DNA of 27,569 nucleotides. Source: CAZOKN01 sp964580525. Its GTDB lineage: Bacteria; Pseudomonadota; Alphaproteobacteria; Rickettsiales; UBA6187. The stretch is from positions 1-27,569 of the forward strand of contig CAZOKN010000025.1 in NCBI GenBank assembly GCA_964580525.1. Direction: 5' to 3'. Position 1 is the stretch's first letter; each line of letters begins with the position of its first letter. Below the pieces are notes generated by a model that saw only the letters and a program-made list of their open reading frames with translations, was not told where the DNA came from and did not search any database. Both the position numbers and the translations under genes were made by a program. Shown here piece by piece: positions 16,484-24,470 of the stretch.

Positions 16484-16819
16484 TTAGATAGTAGGCAATA
16501 TTATAAAATCTGAAGGTGGGTTATTAGATTGACTTTGTGGGAATTCTTTTACACGTTTTACGTTAGCAAAAGATGGCCCTTGATGACATATTTTTATTAT
16601 TTCGTTTACTGCATCTTCGCTGCCGTAGAACATTGCTTCTACAGAGCTGTTCATTCTATTGCGAACCCATCCGGATATTTTGAGCTGAGTTGCTTTGCGC
16701 TTTATCCAATGTCTGAGGCCAACTTTTTGCACACGGCCTTCAATAATTATCCTAATGGCTGTCTTCTTGCCATCTTCTTGATCGTCATATCTGCCAAAAA
16801 AGCTTTCATCCATTGGCAT
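16484..16819 (-). CDS. Acylphosphatase
   Basis: A small acylphosphatase-fold protein, 111 residues from the start chosen here. Acylphosphatases hydrolyse carboxyl-phosphate bonds in the cytosol. The catalytic loop IEGRVQKVGLRHW keeps the active arginine (canonical GxVQGVxFR), and GWVRNRMNSSVEAMFYG keeps the catalytic asparagine. The open frame extends to an ATG at 16882 inside pccA, but the pccA stop (16830-16832) is followed at once by ATG 16828 and then ATG 16819. The sequence AGGA across the pccA stop sits 8 nt before 16819, so I prefer that start. The gene is then the last of pccB-pccA-acylphosphatase and probably translationally coupled to pccA. The Asp/Glu-rich N-terminal leader MPMDESFFGRYDDQEDG is unusual. 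Confidence 0.87.
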   Translation of the reverse strand: MPMDESFFGRYDDQEDGKKTAIRIIIEGRVQKVGLRHWIKRKATQLKISGWVRNRMNSSVEAMFYGSEDAVNEIIKICHQGPSFANVKRVKEFPQSQSNNPPSDFIILPTI

Positions 16820-16829
16820 AAAAAACATC

Positions 16830-18824
16830 CTATTCAGCGTTAGCAAACTCAAGGACAACTTGGCCATAAACTGTATTTTCACCTTTTTTAAGGTGAACCT
16901 TGTTTATTACGGCATCTTTATCGGCGCATATTATATTTTCCATTTTCATGGCTTCCAATATAAATAGCTCCTGTCCTTTTTTTACATTCTCGCCTTCTTT
17001 TACCTTTACGTCAACAATTACTCCTGAAATCGGAGCTTCAACTTTCATTGAGTCTTTGCTACTTTTAGGCTCAGGCATGAATTTGCTAAGCTCTGCGGCG
17101 CGCGGAGTGCGCACACTCGCTTTAACTTTAGATCCTGCGTGGGTTAAATAAAAACCACCAGGATAAAATTCAACATGCACATAAACCAGCTTGCCGTTTA
17201 CCGTGCCGTTGAAAAGTTTGTTGCCAAGAGTCCATGAGCTGTTGATATGAATAGATTCAGATTCATGTTTTATTACATAGCCATTTTCGGCATCTTTTAC
17301 GAAAACAGAAAACTGATCGTTATCTATATTAACCACCCAGCGATTGCCAATTAAACGCTGCCTGCCAGGCATTTGACCAGATATCGTGCTGGCGCGATGA
17401 GCGTCTGTCATGAACATATGAACTGCGACAGCAAGCAGGATTTTTGTGCTTTCAGATGTTAGCTGCGCACCGAAGAAGCCATCAGGATATTCTTCCGCTA
17501 TGAAATTTGTGGTGATTGCGCCTGAGGCAAAATGCGGATGTGCCATAACAGCTTCAAGGAAGCTGATATTATGTGAAATACCGCGAATCATATATTTACC
17601 AAGAGCAGATTGCATTAATTCTAAAGCTTCATTCCTGTTTTTGCCGTAAGTTATAAGTTTTGCAATCATGGCATCATAGAACATGCTCACTTGACCACCC
17701 TCATAAACACCGCTATCGACGCGGACATTATGGCTTATTTCCGGTTCTTTATATTCAGTTATACGACCGCTTGAAGGCAAGAAGCCACGGCTTGGATCTT
17801 CTGCATATATGCGCGATTCTATCGCCCAGCCATTTAATACGATATCTTTTTGGGAGAAAGCAAGTTTTTCGCCAGAAGCAACTCTTATCATCTGCTCAAC
17901 AAGATCAAGGCCGGTAATATATTCAGTAACCGGATGTTCAACCTGTAATCTTGTATTCATTTCGAGGAAGTAGAAATTTTTCTTGGAATCAACAATAAAT
18001 TCAACCGTTCCGGCAGAATAGTAGCCAACTTTTTTAACCAAAGAAATACATTCTTTATACATGTTTTTTCTGGTTTTTTCATCAATGAAAGTACTAGGTG
18101 CTTCTTCGATAACTTTTTGATTATGGCGCTGGATTGAACATTCGCGCTCGCCAAGACAAACAACGTTGCCGTGTTGGTCGGCCAAAACCTGAATTTCTAT
18201 GTGGCGTGGTTTTTCAATAAATTTTTCGATGAATATTCTGTCGTCACGGAAGCTGTTTTTTGCTTCATTGGAAGCTGAACGATAAGCTTGTTTAACTTCG
18301 TCTTTTGAATAGACAACGCGCATACCTTTACCGCCACCGCCGGCAGCTGCTTTTATCATTACAGGGAAGCCGATTTTTGTTGCTATTTTAACAGCATCAT
18401 TTTCGTTTTTAATGATTCCCATATAACCGGGAACAGTGGTTACTCCAGATGCTTTCGCAAGGGTTTTTGCTTCGATTTTATCTCCCATAGCTTTGATAGC
18501 TTCTTGTGAAGGGCCGATGAAAGTAACGCCTGCGCGTTCTACTGCTTTGGCGAATTGTCTGTTCTCAGATAAAAAACCATAACCAGGATGAACAGAATCT
18601 GCACCGCTTTTTATAATTGCATCGATAAGATTATCAATATTTAGATAGCTGTGGCTGGCAGATGATGGGCCAATAAAATAAGCTTCGTCAGCCATGCTTA
18701 CATGCGCTGCGTTAGTATCGGCTTCTGAATAGACGGCAACTGTTTTAATGCCCATTCTTCTAGCCGTTTTTATAATTCTGCAGGCGATTTCACCGCGGTT
18801 TGCGATTAGTATTTTCTTTAGCAT
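16830..18824 (-). CDS. pccA: Acyl-CoA (propionyl-CoA) carboxylase alpha subunit, biotin carboxylase + BCCP
   Basis: A 664-residue alpha subunit, normal length. The biotin carboxylase domain fills about 1-450: KILIANRGEIACRI at the start, the glycine-rich ATP loop AAAGGGGKGMR, the EKFIEKPRHIEIQVL block and FLEMNTRLQVEHPVTE with the active residues. A BT-type bridging domain (about 460-590) links to the C-terminal biotinyl domain, where EAMKMEN carries the biotin lysine K627. It carboxylates biotin with bicarbonate and ATP and passes CO2 to PccB. AAAGGT precedes the ATG. It begins 9 nt after pccB and overlaps or abuts the acylphosphatase start. Methylmalonyl-CoA mutase and epimerase genes are not in the window. 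Confidence 0.94.
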   Translation of the reverse strand: MLKKILIANRGEIACRIIKTARRMGIKTVAVYSEADTNAAHVSMADEAYFIGPSSASHSYLNIDNLIDAIIKSGADSVHPGYGFLSENRQFAKAVERAGVTFIGPSQEAIKAMGDKIEAKTLAKASGVTTVPGYMGIIKNENDAVKIATKIGFPVMIKAAAGGGGKGMRVVYSKDEVKQAYRSASNEAKNSFRDDRIFIEKFIEKPRHIEIQVLADQHGNVVCLGERECSIQRHNQKVIEEAPSTFIDEKTRKNMYKECISLVKKVGYYSAGTVEFIVDSKKNFYFLEMNTRLQVEHPVTEYITGLDLVEQMIRVASGEKLAFSQKDIVLNGWAIESRIYAEDPSRGFLPSSGRITEYKEPEISHNVRVDSGVYEGGQVSMFYDAMIAKLITYGKNRNEALELMQSALGKYMIRGISHNISFLEAVMAHPHFASGAITTNFIAEEYPDGFFGAQLTSESTKILLAVAVHMFMTDAHRASTISGQMPGRQRLIGNRWVVNIDNDQFSVFVKDAENGYVIKHESESIHINSSWTLGNKLFNGTVNGKLVYVHVEFYPGGFYLTHAGSKVKASVRTPRAAELSKFMPEPKSSKDSMKVEAPISGVIVDVKVKEGENVKKGQELFILEAMKMENIICADKDAVINKVHLKKGENTVYGQVVLEFANAE

Positions 18825-18833
18825 AAATACCTT

Positions 18834-20369
18834 TTATAATGGTAAATTATCGTGTTTTTTCCAAGGCTTATCAATTTTCTTGTTATCAAGCAAAGTGAGC
18901 GCTTTGCAAATTCTCCACCTTGTATTTTGTGGCCTGATAACTTCGTCTATAAATCCTCTGGCAGCAGCGGCAAATGGAGACGCAAATTTTCTCACATATT
19001 CTTCTGTTAATTTTTCCATTTTCTCAGGGTTGTTAGCATATTCCCTAAATAGAATTTTAGCTGCACCTTTTGGACCCATCACGGCGATTTCAGCATTTGC
19101 CCAGGCGTAGTTTATATCGCCGCGCAAATGTTTTGAGTTCATAACTATATACGCACCGCCATAGGCTTTACGAGTTATGATAGTTATTTTTGGAACTGTT
19201 GCTTCAGCATATGCATATAGCAATTTTGCACCATGCTTAATGATGGCATTATGTTCTTGCGAAACGCCAGGCAAAAAGCCAGGAACGTCAACAAAAGTTA
19301 CAATTGGAATACTAAATGCATCGCAGAATCTTATGAAGCGCGCAGCTTTTTTGGAAGCGTCAATATCAAGACAGCCGGCAAGGTGCATAGGCTGATTGGC
19401 TACAAATCCAACAGTTTTGCCTTCCATGCGGCCGAATCCGATAATTATATTCTTGGCAAATTCCGGCTGTATTTCAAAGAAATCACTTTCATCAACAACA
19501 CGCTCTATAAGCTCTTTCATGTTGTAAGGCTTGTTAGGATTTTCCGGAACGAGTGTATTTAGAGATAAATCAACCCTGTCTGCATAGTCATGTGTTTTTC
19601 TGGAAGGGGTTTTTTCTCTGTTTGAAAGCGGTAGGAAGTTAATTAAGCGACGTGTCTGAAGAAGCATTTCGATATCATTGTCAAAAGATAAATCGGAAAC
19701 ACCGGTTTTTAGTGTGTGCGTGTCGGCTCCACCAAGTTCTTCCCGCGTTACATCTTCATGCGTTACGGTTTTTACAACTTCAGGACCAGTAACAAACATA
19801 TAAGAACTGTTTTTTACCATCATTATGAAGTCAGTTAGGGCAGGGGAATAAACTGCTCCGCCGGCACATGGGCCCATAATAAGGGATATTTGCGGAATAA
19901 CTCCGGATGCTTCAACATTGCGCTGGAAAATTTCGCCATAACCACCCAGAGAATTTACGCCTTCTTGTATTCGCGCTCCACCTGAGTCATTTATACCTAT
20001 GATAGGTGCGCCAACCTTTATTGCCATATCCTGAATGCGGCAGATTTTTTCCGCATGGGCTTCACCAAGTGAGCCACCTAAAACTGTGAAATCTTGTGAA
20101 TAAACAAAAACTAAACGACCATTGATAGTTCCATGGCCTGTGATAACGCCGTCGCCTGGCGTTCTTTTTTTGCTAATGCCAAAATCATTGCAGCGATGTT
20201 CAACAAACATGCCATATTCTTCAAATGAATCAGGATCAAGAAGAACTTCAAGACGTTCGCGGGCGGAGAGTTTGCCACTGCTATGCTGTGCGTCGATTTT
20301 TTTCTGTCCACCGCCAAGGCGGGCGCTTTTTCTCTTCTTTTCGAGTTTTTCGACTATTTTTGTTTTCAT
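18834..20369 (-). CDS. pccB: Acyl-CoA (propionyl-CoA) carboxylase beta subunit, carboxyltransferase
   Basis: A 511-residue carboxyltransferase. The open frame runs up to 20474, into a terminator hairpin, so the start is placed at the ATG 20369 (MKTKIVEKLEKKRKSARLGG), which matches the family N-terminus. The N-terminal crotonase-fold oxyanion loop is DSGGARIQEGVNSLGGY and the C-terminal one FVDVPGFLPGVSQEHNAIIKHGAK. The acyl-specificity segment reads RKAYGGAYIVMNSKHLRGD: I408 stands where propionyl-CoA carboxylases normally have Asp. Substrate may therefore be broader than propionyl-CoA. It is first in pccB-pccA-acylphosphatase, which favours a PCC-type holoenzyme. No convincing promoter was identified in the 95 bp before it, although a terminator isolates it from the gene upstream. 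Confidence 0.93.
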   Translation of the reverse strand: MKTKIVEKLEKKRKSARLGGGQKKIDAQHSSGKLSARERLEVLLDPDSFEEYGMFVEHRCNDFGISKKRTPGDGVITGHGTINGRLVFVYSQDFTVLGGSLGEAHAEKICRIQDMAIKVGAPIIGINDSGGARIQEGVNSLGGYGEIFQRNVEASGVIPQISLIMGPCAGGAVYSPALTDFIMMVKNSSYMFVTGPEVVKTVTHEDVTREELGGADTHTLKTGVSDLSFDNDIEMLLQTRRLINFLPLSNREKTPSRKTHDYADRVDLSLNTLVPENPNKPYNMKELIERVVDESDFFEIQPEFAKNIIIGFGRMEGKTVGFVANQPMHLAGCLDIDASKKAARFIRFCDAFSIPIVTFVDVPGFLPGVSQEHNAIIKHGAKLLYAYAEATVPKITIITRKAYGGAYIVMNSKHLRGDINYAWANAEIAVMGPKGAAKILFREYANNPEKMEKLTEEYVRKFASPFAAAARGFIDEVIRPQNTRWRICKALTLLDNKKIDKPWKKHDNLPL

Positions 20370-20463
20370 ATCCACACTGTATGTATGTGTTACTTTACCT
20401 GGAGCGTGCAACCTAACAGAAGTTTGCTTTTTCGGCAATAGGCAATAATTTTTCTCCACATAA

Positions 20464-20495
20464 CAAAAAAACACCCGGAAAATCCGGGTGTTTTT
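20464..20495 (-). terminator. Rho-independent terminator (copy 1 of an identical pair)
   Basis: ACACCCGGA (20471-20479) pairs with TCCGGGTGT (20483-20491) around AAA, with an A run on the left (T run on the minus strand). It lies just downstream of the lytic-transglycosylase gene and upstream of pccB, so it ends the former. The same 32-nt sequence recurs at 23707-23738. Confidence 0.92.
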
Positions 20496-20522
20496 ATTGT
20501 TGTCGTTCTTTAGTATTGTTAA

Positions 20523-21218
20523 TTAATCAACAAATCTTTCCAATGCGCTTTTTGTTATATCGCTTACATCAGAATCATTACTTGTTTCTTGTTTTGCATT
20601 TTTATTACGTTTAACACTTATGTGAAAAGAAGACTTTTTGTTGTCTAACATTGCAACGCTTACAGCCTTATCTTCAGAGCGCCAGATTTCATAAACTTTT
20701 GCAAGATATCCGCGGCCAAGTTCAGGGTTAGCATTGTGATAATTACTTATAGCTGAAGCCCAGTTACCATTTCTCTTATATGTTTCGTAAAGGAATTTTG
20801 CACCATAAGCTATATTATAGTTAGGCTCAAAAGCTTGTTGAAGATTATAAAAAGCTTGTGGGTGGTATTTAAGATTTATCTGCATACAGCCGATGTCTAT
20901 ACTGCGCTTTCCTTCGCTCATAGCTTTTTTAACAGCCATGATTGCTTCTCTCTTAGTGCTAAATTGGTAGCCTTTACCTTCAACGTTGATTGTCCAAGGC
21001 CATGCAACTCTTCTTGCAGAAGATGCACTCCACTTACCTGATTCAATAACCGATATAGCGCGCAACATATTGCTAGGCATATGATATTTTGCTTCATATA
21101 TAGGGAAATACCTATTGCACATGCTAGCTTCACGCAAATCTACACTTGCCGCATTTGAATTGCTTGCATATATAGTAGTGCAGAAGATCATTGCTATTAC
21201 TAAGGCTATTTTTTTCAC
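20523..21218 (-). CDS. Exported lytic transglycosylase, SLT (lysozyme-like) domain
   Basis: A 231-residue exported protein of the soluble lytic transglycosylase fold, which cleaves peptidoglycan glycan strands to 1,6-anhydro products. It begins with a GTG codon, followed by a signal peptide ending near SNSNA (residues 19-23). The catalytic glutamate is E59 in LRAISVIESGKW; IDIGCMQINLKYHP and the AYGAKFLYE/AISNYHNANPELGRGYLAKV segments complete the domain. The insert around WPWTINVEGKGYQFSTKREA is found in a subgroup of alphaproteobacterial SLT proteins, some associated with envelope-spanning machines, but no secretion or flagellar genes are adjacent. The last ~45 residues are Lys/Ser/Asp-rich and unassigned. 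A terminator follows directly. Confidence 0.9.
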   Translation of the reverse strand: MKKIALVIAMIFCTTIYASNSNAASVDLREASMCNRYFPIYEAKYHMPSNMLRAISVIESGKWSASSARRVAWPWTINVEGKGYQFSTKREAIMAVKKAMSEGKRSIDIGCMQINLKYHPQAFYNLQQAFEPNYNIAYGAKFLYETYKRNGNWASAISNYHNANPELGRGYLAKVYEIWRSEDKAVSVAMLDNKKSSFHISVKRNKNAKQETSNDSDVSDITKSALERFVD

Positions 21219-21366
21219 TATAAACTCGTTATTTTTAAGTTAAAAAAGTTTCCTAATTTGTTTGACTAATATAGCACAGTTTGGCTGGTTCCCCTAACCT
21301 TTTTTATAAAAATATGATACAAATACTATAGATGGTATTATTTTATCATGCAAACACTAAATATAT

Positions 21367-21376
21367 NNNNNNNNNN
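21367..21376. other. Assembly gap (10 N) upstream of the DUF167 gene
   Basis: Ten Ns 13 bp before the likely DUF167 start. The missing bases may hold the promoter, ribosome site or the true start, so regulation of this gene cannot be read. Confidence 0.9.
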
Positions 21377-21389
21377 ATATGATTCAATT

Positions 21390-21686
21390 ATGTATCAAAA
21401 GGTGAAAGAAGGCATCAAGGTTCATCTGAAAGTGGTTCCAAATTCATCAAAAAATGAGGTTGTAGGTACTATCAAAGATGAAAAAAATAACCATATTTTA
21501 AAACTTAAGATTGCTGCAGTTCCTGAGGGTGGAAAGGCCAATAAAGAGCTTATAAAATTTCTGTCTAAGCAATGGAAAATTCCTGCATCTGCAATGACTG
21601 TAATTGTTGGTGAGACATCAAGGAATAAGACTGTACTAGTGACGCAGGATATAACTGATATTTTAAAACAATATCTCAGCTCTTAA
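21390..21686 (+). CDS. DUF167 (YggU) family protein
   Basis: A 98-residue protein of the DUF167/YggU family when started at ATG 21390, the normal family length. The signature is IKVHLKVVPNSSKNEVVG followed by HILKLKIAAVPEGGKANKELIKFLSKQW, then VIVGETSRNKTVLV. The function of the family is not known. The frame can be extended upstream through the N gap to an ATG at 21348, but that start depends on the gap length and adds residues unlike relatives. Its stop overlaps the stop of the convergent pdxH gene by 4 bp. Confidence 0.88.
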   Translation: MYQKVKEGIKVHLKVVPNSSKNEVVGTIKDEKNNHILKLKIAAVPEGGKANKELIKFLSKQWKIPASAMTVIVGETSRNKTVLVTQDITDILKQYLSS

Positions 21687-22264
21687 GGATATAGGCTCTC
21701 CAGCTGCCATCCATTATCATCAGCTCTATATATGGTTCTTGTGGGTGGGGAGGTGTTTTCCCAGAACTCAATATATTCAGGCTTTATTCGGAATCCTGAC
21801 CAAAACTCTGGACGAGGAACTTTTTTACCCAGCAGATAATATTTAGATAAATATATAGCTAATCTTAAAGCCAGTACGCTACGGTTCCACATAGGTCTTG
21901 ATTGTTTTGATGCCCAGGCACCAACACGGCTAAGGAAAAAGCGACTTTGGAAATATTCTTCGGCTTCTTTTTCGCTGACTTGTGAGGCATTGCCTTTAAC
22001 CCGTACCTGCTTTCCTATTAATTCCCAGTTAAAGCATAGTTCTATATGTGGGTTACTAAGAATTTCTTTGCCTTTACGGCTATTGAAATTAGTAAAAAAA
22101 ACGAAACCATCATCATTAAAAGATTTTAATAAAACCATCCTTACTGAGGGCTTGCCTTCGGGGCTGCAAGTGGCTACTGCCATTGCATCTTTTTCCCGTG
22201 AGTTCAATTTCTTAGCTTCATTATACCAAGATGCAAATAGTTCAAAAGGGTTGTGCTTTTCCAT
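21683..22264 (-). CDS. pdxH: Pyridoxamine 5'-phosphate oxidase family protein (PdxH-like, altered C-terminus)
   Basis: A 193-residue PdxH homologue. The family oxidises pyridoxine/pyridoxamine 5'-phosphate to pyridoxal 5'-phosphate with FMN. FMN-site motifs are present: VRMVLLK (41-47), FFTNFNSRKGKE (56-67), GKQVRVKG (84-91), ASKQSRP (118-124) and RPEFWSGFRIKPEYIEFW (151-168). The following segment departs from the family: where E. coli and human enzymes have an RLHDR motif with catalytic Arg and His, this protein has NTSPPTRTIYR, and the usual RLAP ending is SLYP. It may be an active enzyme with a rearranged site or a PdxH-like flavoprotein of other function. AGAAGAG precedes the ATG. It diverges from the RNA methyltransferase gene. 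Confidence 0.88.
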   Translation of the reverse strand: MEKHNPFELFASWYNEAKKLNSREKDAMAVATCSPEGKPSVRMVLLKSFNDDGFVFFTNFNSRKGKEILSNPHIELCFNWELIGKQVRVKGNASQVSEKEAEEYFQSRFFLSRVGAWASKQSRPMWNRSVLALRLAIYLSKYYLLGKKVPRPEFWSGFRIKPEYIEFWENTSPPTRTIYRADDNGWQLESLYP

Positions 22265-22354
22265 AAATCTCTTCTATAATGTTTTTTTAGCTTGAACGAT
22301 AGTTTTTTTTACGTAGGGTTAATATAACATTCTTATAAATTATGGTTTTGTTTT

Positions 22355-23701
22355 ATGGTTAAAAGCTCTCTTGAGGATATAATAAAAAAACGTCCGCCTA
22401 TATCTGTAAAACCAGGCCAAAAGCTGGAATTGACGATAGAAAGAGTTGGCTCTCAGGGCGATGGTATAGGTTCGTGGGAAGGGTCTATGGTGGTTGTTCC
22501 TCAAACTGCGCAGGGAGATAAAATCTCTTGTGTTGTTAAATATTCAACCCGTGAAAGAATACATGCGGATCTTTTAGACGTCCTGAAATCAGGTGAGGGC
22601 AGGGGCAAGGCTCCTTGTCAGTATTATGGCTCATGCGGTGGTTGCAACCTTCAGCATATGAAGAAAGAAACATATAAAAGATATAAGTTGGAAGTTCTAG
22701 CTGATGCTTTAGAGCGTAACGGTGTCGAAAAAACATTTAAAAACGTCAGCTGGTTTAGTGTTGGTGCTGAATCAAGAAGGCGCGCTTTCTTGCGTTATGA
22801 TGGCAAGTTAAGCTTTGGTTTTTATGCCCATCAAAGTCACGAAGTTGTAGATATAAAAGAATGTATGATGCTTGAACCGGAGATTCAAAGGTTGATTTCA
22901 CCTTTAAAGGATTTAAGCAGAAAAATGCCGGAAACTCTTGAAGGCTGGATGATTACCATAGTCGATAATGGTATTGATCTTGTTATGGTTGATAGCAACA
23001 GCAAGAAGATTGAAAATGAAGATCATATTGTCGATTTATTAACGAAATTCTGTCGTGCTGAAAAAATATCCAGGTTGCAGTGGAAGCTAGGGGAAAAGCT
23101 AAAGCATGTATATACTGTTTCAAAGCCTATAACTTTCATCAACGGCAAAGAAGTTGTGTTGCCAGGAGAATATTTTTTACAAGCCAGCAAAAAAGGACAA
23201 GAAGCTATAGTTGGCTATGTAAGAGACTATGTAAAAAATGATGCTAAGGTTTTGGATTTGTTCTCTGGTCTGGGCATTTATAGCTTTGCTTTATGTGACA
23301 AGGCCTCTCATATATCCGCATATGAAATATCAAAATATATGATCGAATCTATGCAGGATAATATCACCAGGAATAAACTTTCAAATAAAATATCAGCGAT
23401 ATGTCGGGATATTGAAAAACTTCCTATATACAGGGAAGAGCTACAAAAATATGATACTGCGATAATTAACCCGCCAAGAACAGGCGCTTTGAAGCAGGTG
23501 AGCAATATTGCGGGTAGCGGTATTAAAAATGTTATTATGATTTCTTGCAATAGTCAGACTTTTGCTAGAGATGCCAAGGTTCTAACTGATGGTGGTTATA
23601 AATTATCAGCGCTACATGCAATAGATCAATTCTATTATAATCATCACCTTGAGCAGGTTGGGTATTTTGTTAAAGGCCCAGTGATGAATAAACTATTATA
23701 G
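22355..23701 (+). CDS. Fe-S RNA uracil-C5 methyltransferase, RlmD/RumA family
   Basis: A 448-residue SAM-dependent RNA m5U methyltransferase. An N-terminal TRAM-like domain (about residues 20-78) is followed by the iron-sulphur cysteines C88, C94 and C97 (PCQYYGSCGGCNLQHM) and the fourth, C170, in IKECMML. The Rossmann SAM site is VLDLFSGLGIYSFAL, the active-site loop IINPPRTG replaces the commoner DPPR with NPPR, and the nucleophilic cysteine is C398 in ISCNSQTFARDAKVL. The cluster points to the RlmD/RumA type (23S rRNA m5U), and tRNA m5U54 is already covered by TrmFO; precise rRNA position is inferred. No strong ribosome site is visible. It ends before a terminator shared with convergent sodB. 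Confidence 0.92.
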   Translation: MVKSSLEDIIKKRPPISVKPGQKLELTIERVGSQGDGIGSWEGSMVVVPQTAQGDKISCVVKYSTRERIHADLLDVLKSGEGRGKAPCQYYGSCGGCNLQHMKKETYKRYKLEVLADALERNGVEKTFKNVSWFSVGAESRRRAFLRYDGKLSFGFYAHQSHEVVDIKECMMLEPEIQRLISPLKDLSRKMPETLEGWMITIVDNGIDLVMVDSNSKKIENEDHIVDLLTKFCRAEKISRLQWKLGEKLKHVYTVSKPITFINGKEVVLPGEYFLQASKKGQEAIVGYVRDYVKNDAKVLDLFSGLGIYSFALCDKASHISAYEISKYMIESMQDNITRNKLSNKISAICRDIEKLPIYREELQKYDTAIINPPRTGALKQVSNIAGSGIKNVIMISCNSQTFARDAKVLTDGGYKLSALHAIDQFYYNHHLEQVGYFVKGPVMNKLL

Positions 23702-23706
23702 AGTTA

Positions 23707-23738
23707 TAAAAAAACACCCGGAAAATCCGGGTGTTTTT
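23707..23738. terminator. Bidirectional terminator between the RNA methyltransferase gene and sodB (copy 2)
   Basis: ACACCCGGA (23714-23722), loop AAA, TCCGGGTGT (23726-23734), with A run on the left and T run on the right. Identical over 32 nt to the terminator at 20464-20495. Confidence 0.94.
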
Positions 23739-23758
23739 AATTATAAGGGCTATATAAT

Positions 23759-24343
23759 TTAAGCAGCTGCAAAATTTTTAGCAGCGAATTCCCAGTTAGC
23801 AAGGCTATTTAGGAAAGTTTGTACATAGTCAGGACGTCTGTTCTGGAAATCCAAATAATAAGCATGCTCCCAAACGTCGATAGTGAGGATAGCTGTTTGG
23901 CCGTGTCTTGAAGGAGTGTCGGCATTTGGAGTTTTAGTAACTTTCAATTTGCCGTTTTCCAAAACAAGCCATGCCCAGCCGCTACCGAATTGTGTTGCAG
24001 CTGCATTAGCAAATTCTTCCTTAAATTTATCAAAGCTGCCAAAATCAGCATCTATCTTTTTAGCAAGTTCACCACTAGGCTTACCACCACCATTTGGCTT
24101 CATTGAGTGCCAGTAAAAAGTGTGGTTCCAAACTTGTGCAGCATTGTTGAAAATTCCAGCATCAGACTTTGCAACTATTTCGTCTAGAGATGCGTTTTCA
24201 AACTGTGTGCCTATAATTAGTTTGTTAAGATTTGTTACGTATGCATTATGGTGTTTGCCATGGTGAAAACTTAAAGTGTTGGCGCTTATGTGTGGCTCAA
24301 GGGCATTTTGAGCAAAAGGTAATTCAGGTAATGTTATGGCCAT
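23759..24343 (-). CDS. sodB: Superoxide dismutase, iron type
   Basis: A 194-residue Fe/Mn-family superoxide dismutase, converting superoxide to oxygen and hydrogen peroxide. All four metal ligands are visible: H27 (TLSFHHGKHH), H74 (QVWNHTFYW), D156 and H160 (IDVWEHAYYLDF). The outer-sphere glutamine is at Q70 in NNAAQVWNH, the position used by iron enzymes; in manganese enzymes it comes from the C-terminal half, so Fe is favoured. No signal peptide, so cytoplasmic. GAGGAA lies 9 nt before the ATG. It is a monocistronic unit, convergent with the methyltransferase gene. Confidence 0.97.
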   Translation of the reverse strand: MAITLPELPFAQNALEPHISANTLSFHHGKHHNAYVTNLNKLIIGTQFENASLDEIVAKSDAGIFNNAAQVWNHTFYWHSMKPNGGGKPSGELAKKIDADFGSFDKFKEEFANAAATQFGSGWAWLVLENGKLKVTKTPNADTPSRHGQTAILTIDVWEHAYYLDFQNRRPDYVQTFLNSLANWEFAAKNFAAA

Positions 24344-24470
24344 GTAATTCTTCCTCAGTTAAAGTAATTTTAAAAACGAACAACCATACTATTACTAAAT
24401 TGTGCTTTCAATGGCAATATGATAGAGTATGCTGCAATATTGATTAATAAATTAATGTAGGATTTTATTA

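Noticed and set aside
20375..20460. Binding site for a PccR/ScfR-like regulator before pccB (TTTGCAAA-type)
   Set aside because: Only loose GCAAA and TTGC fragments are present, without the symmetric motif.
20370..20474. N-terminal extension of PccB to the ATG at 20474
   Set aside because: It would begin inside the terminator hairpin and adds 35 residues unlike the family; the ATG at 20369 gives the normal length.
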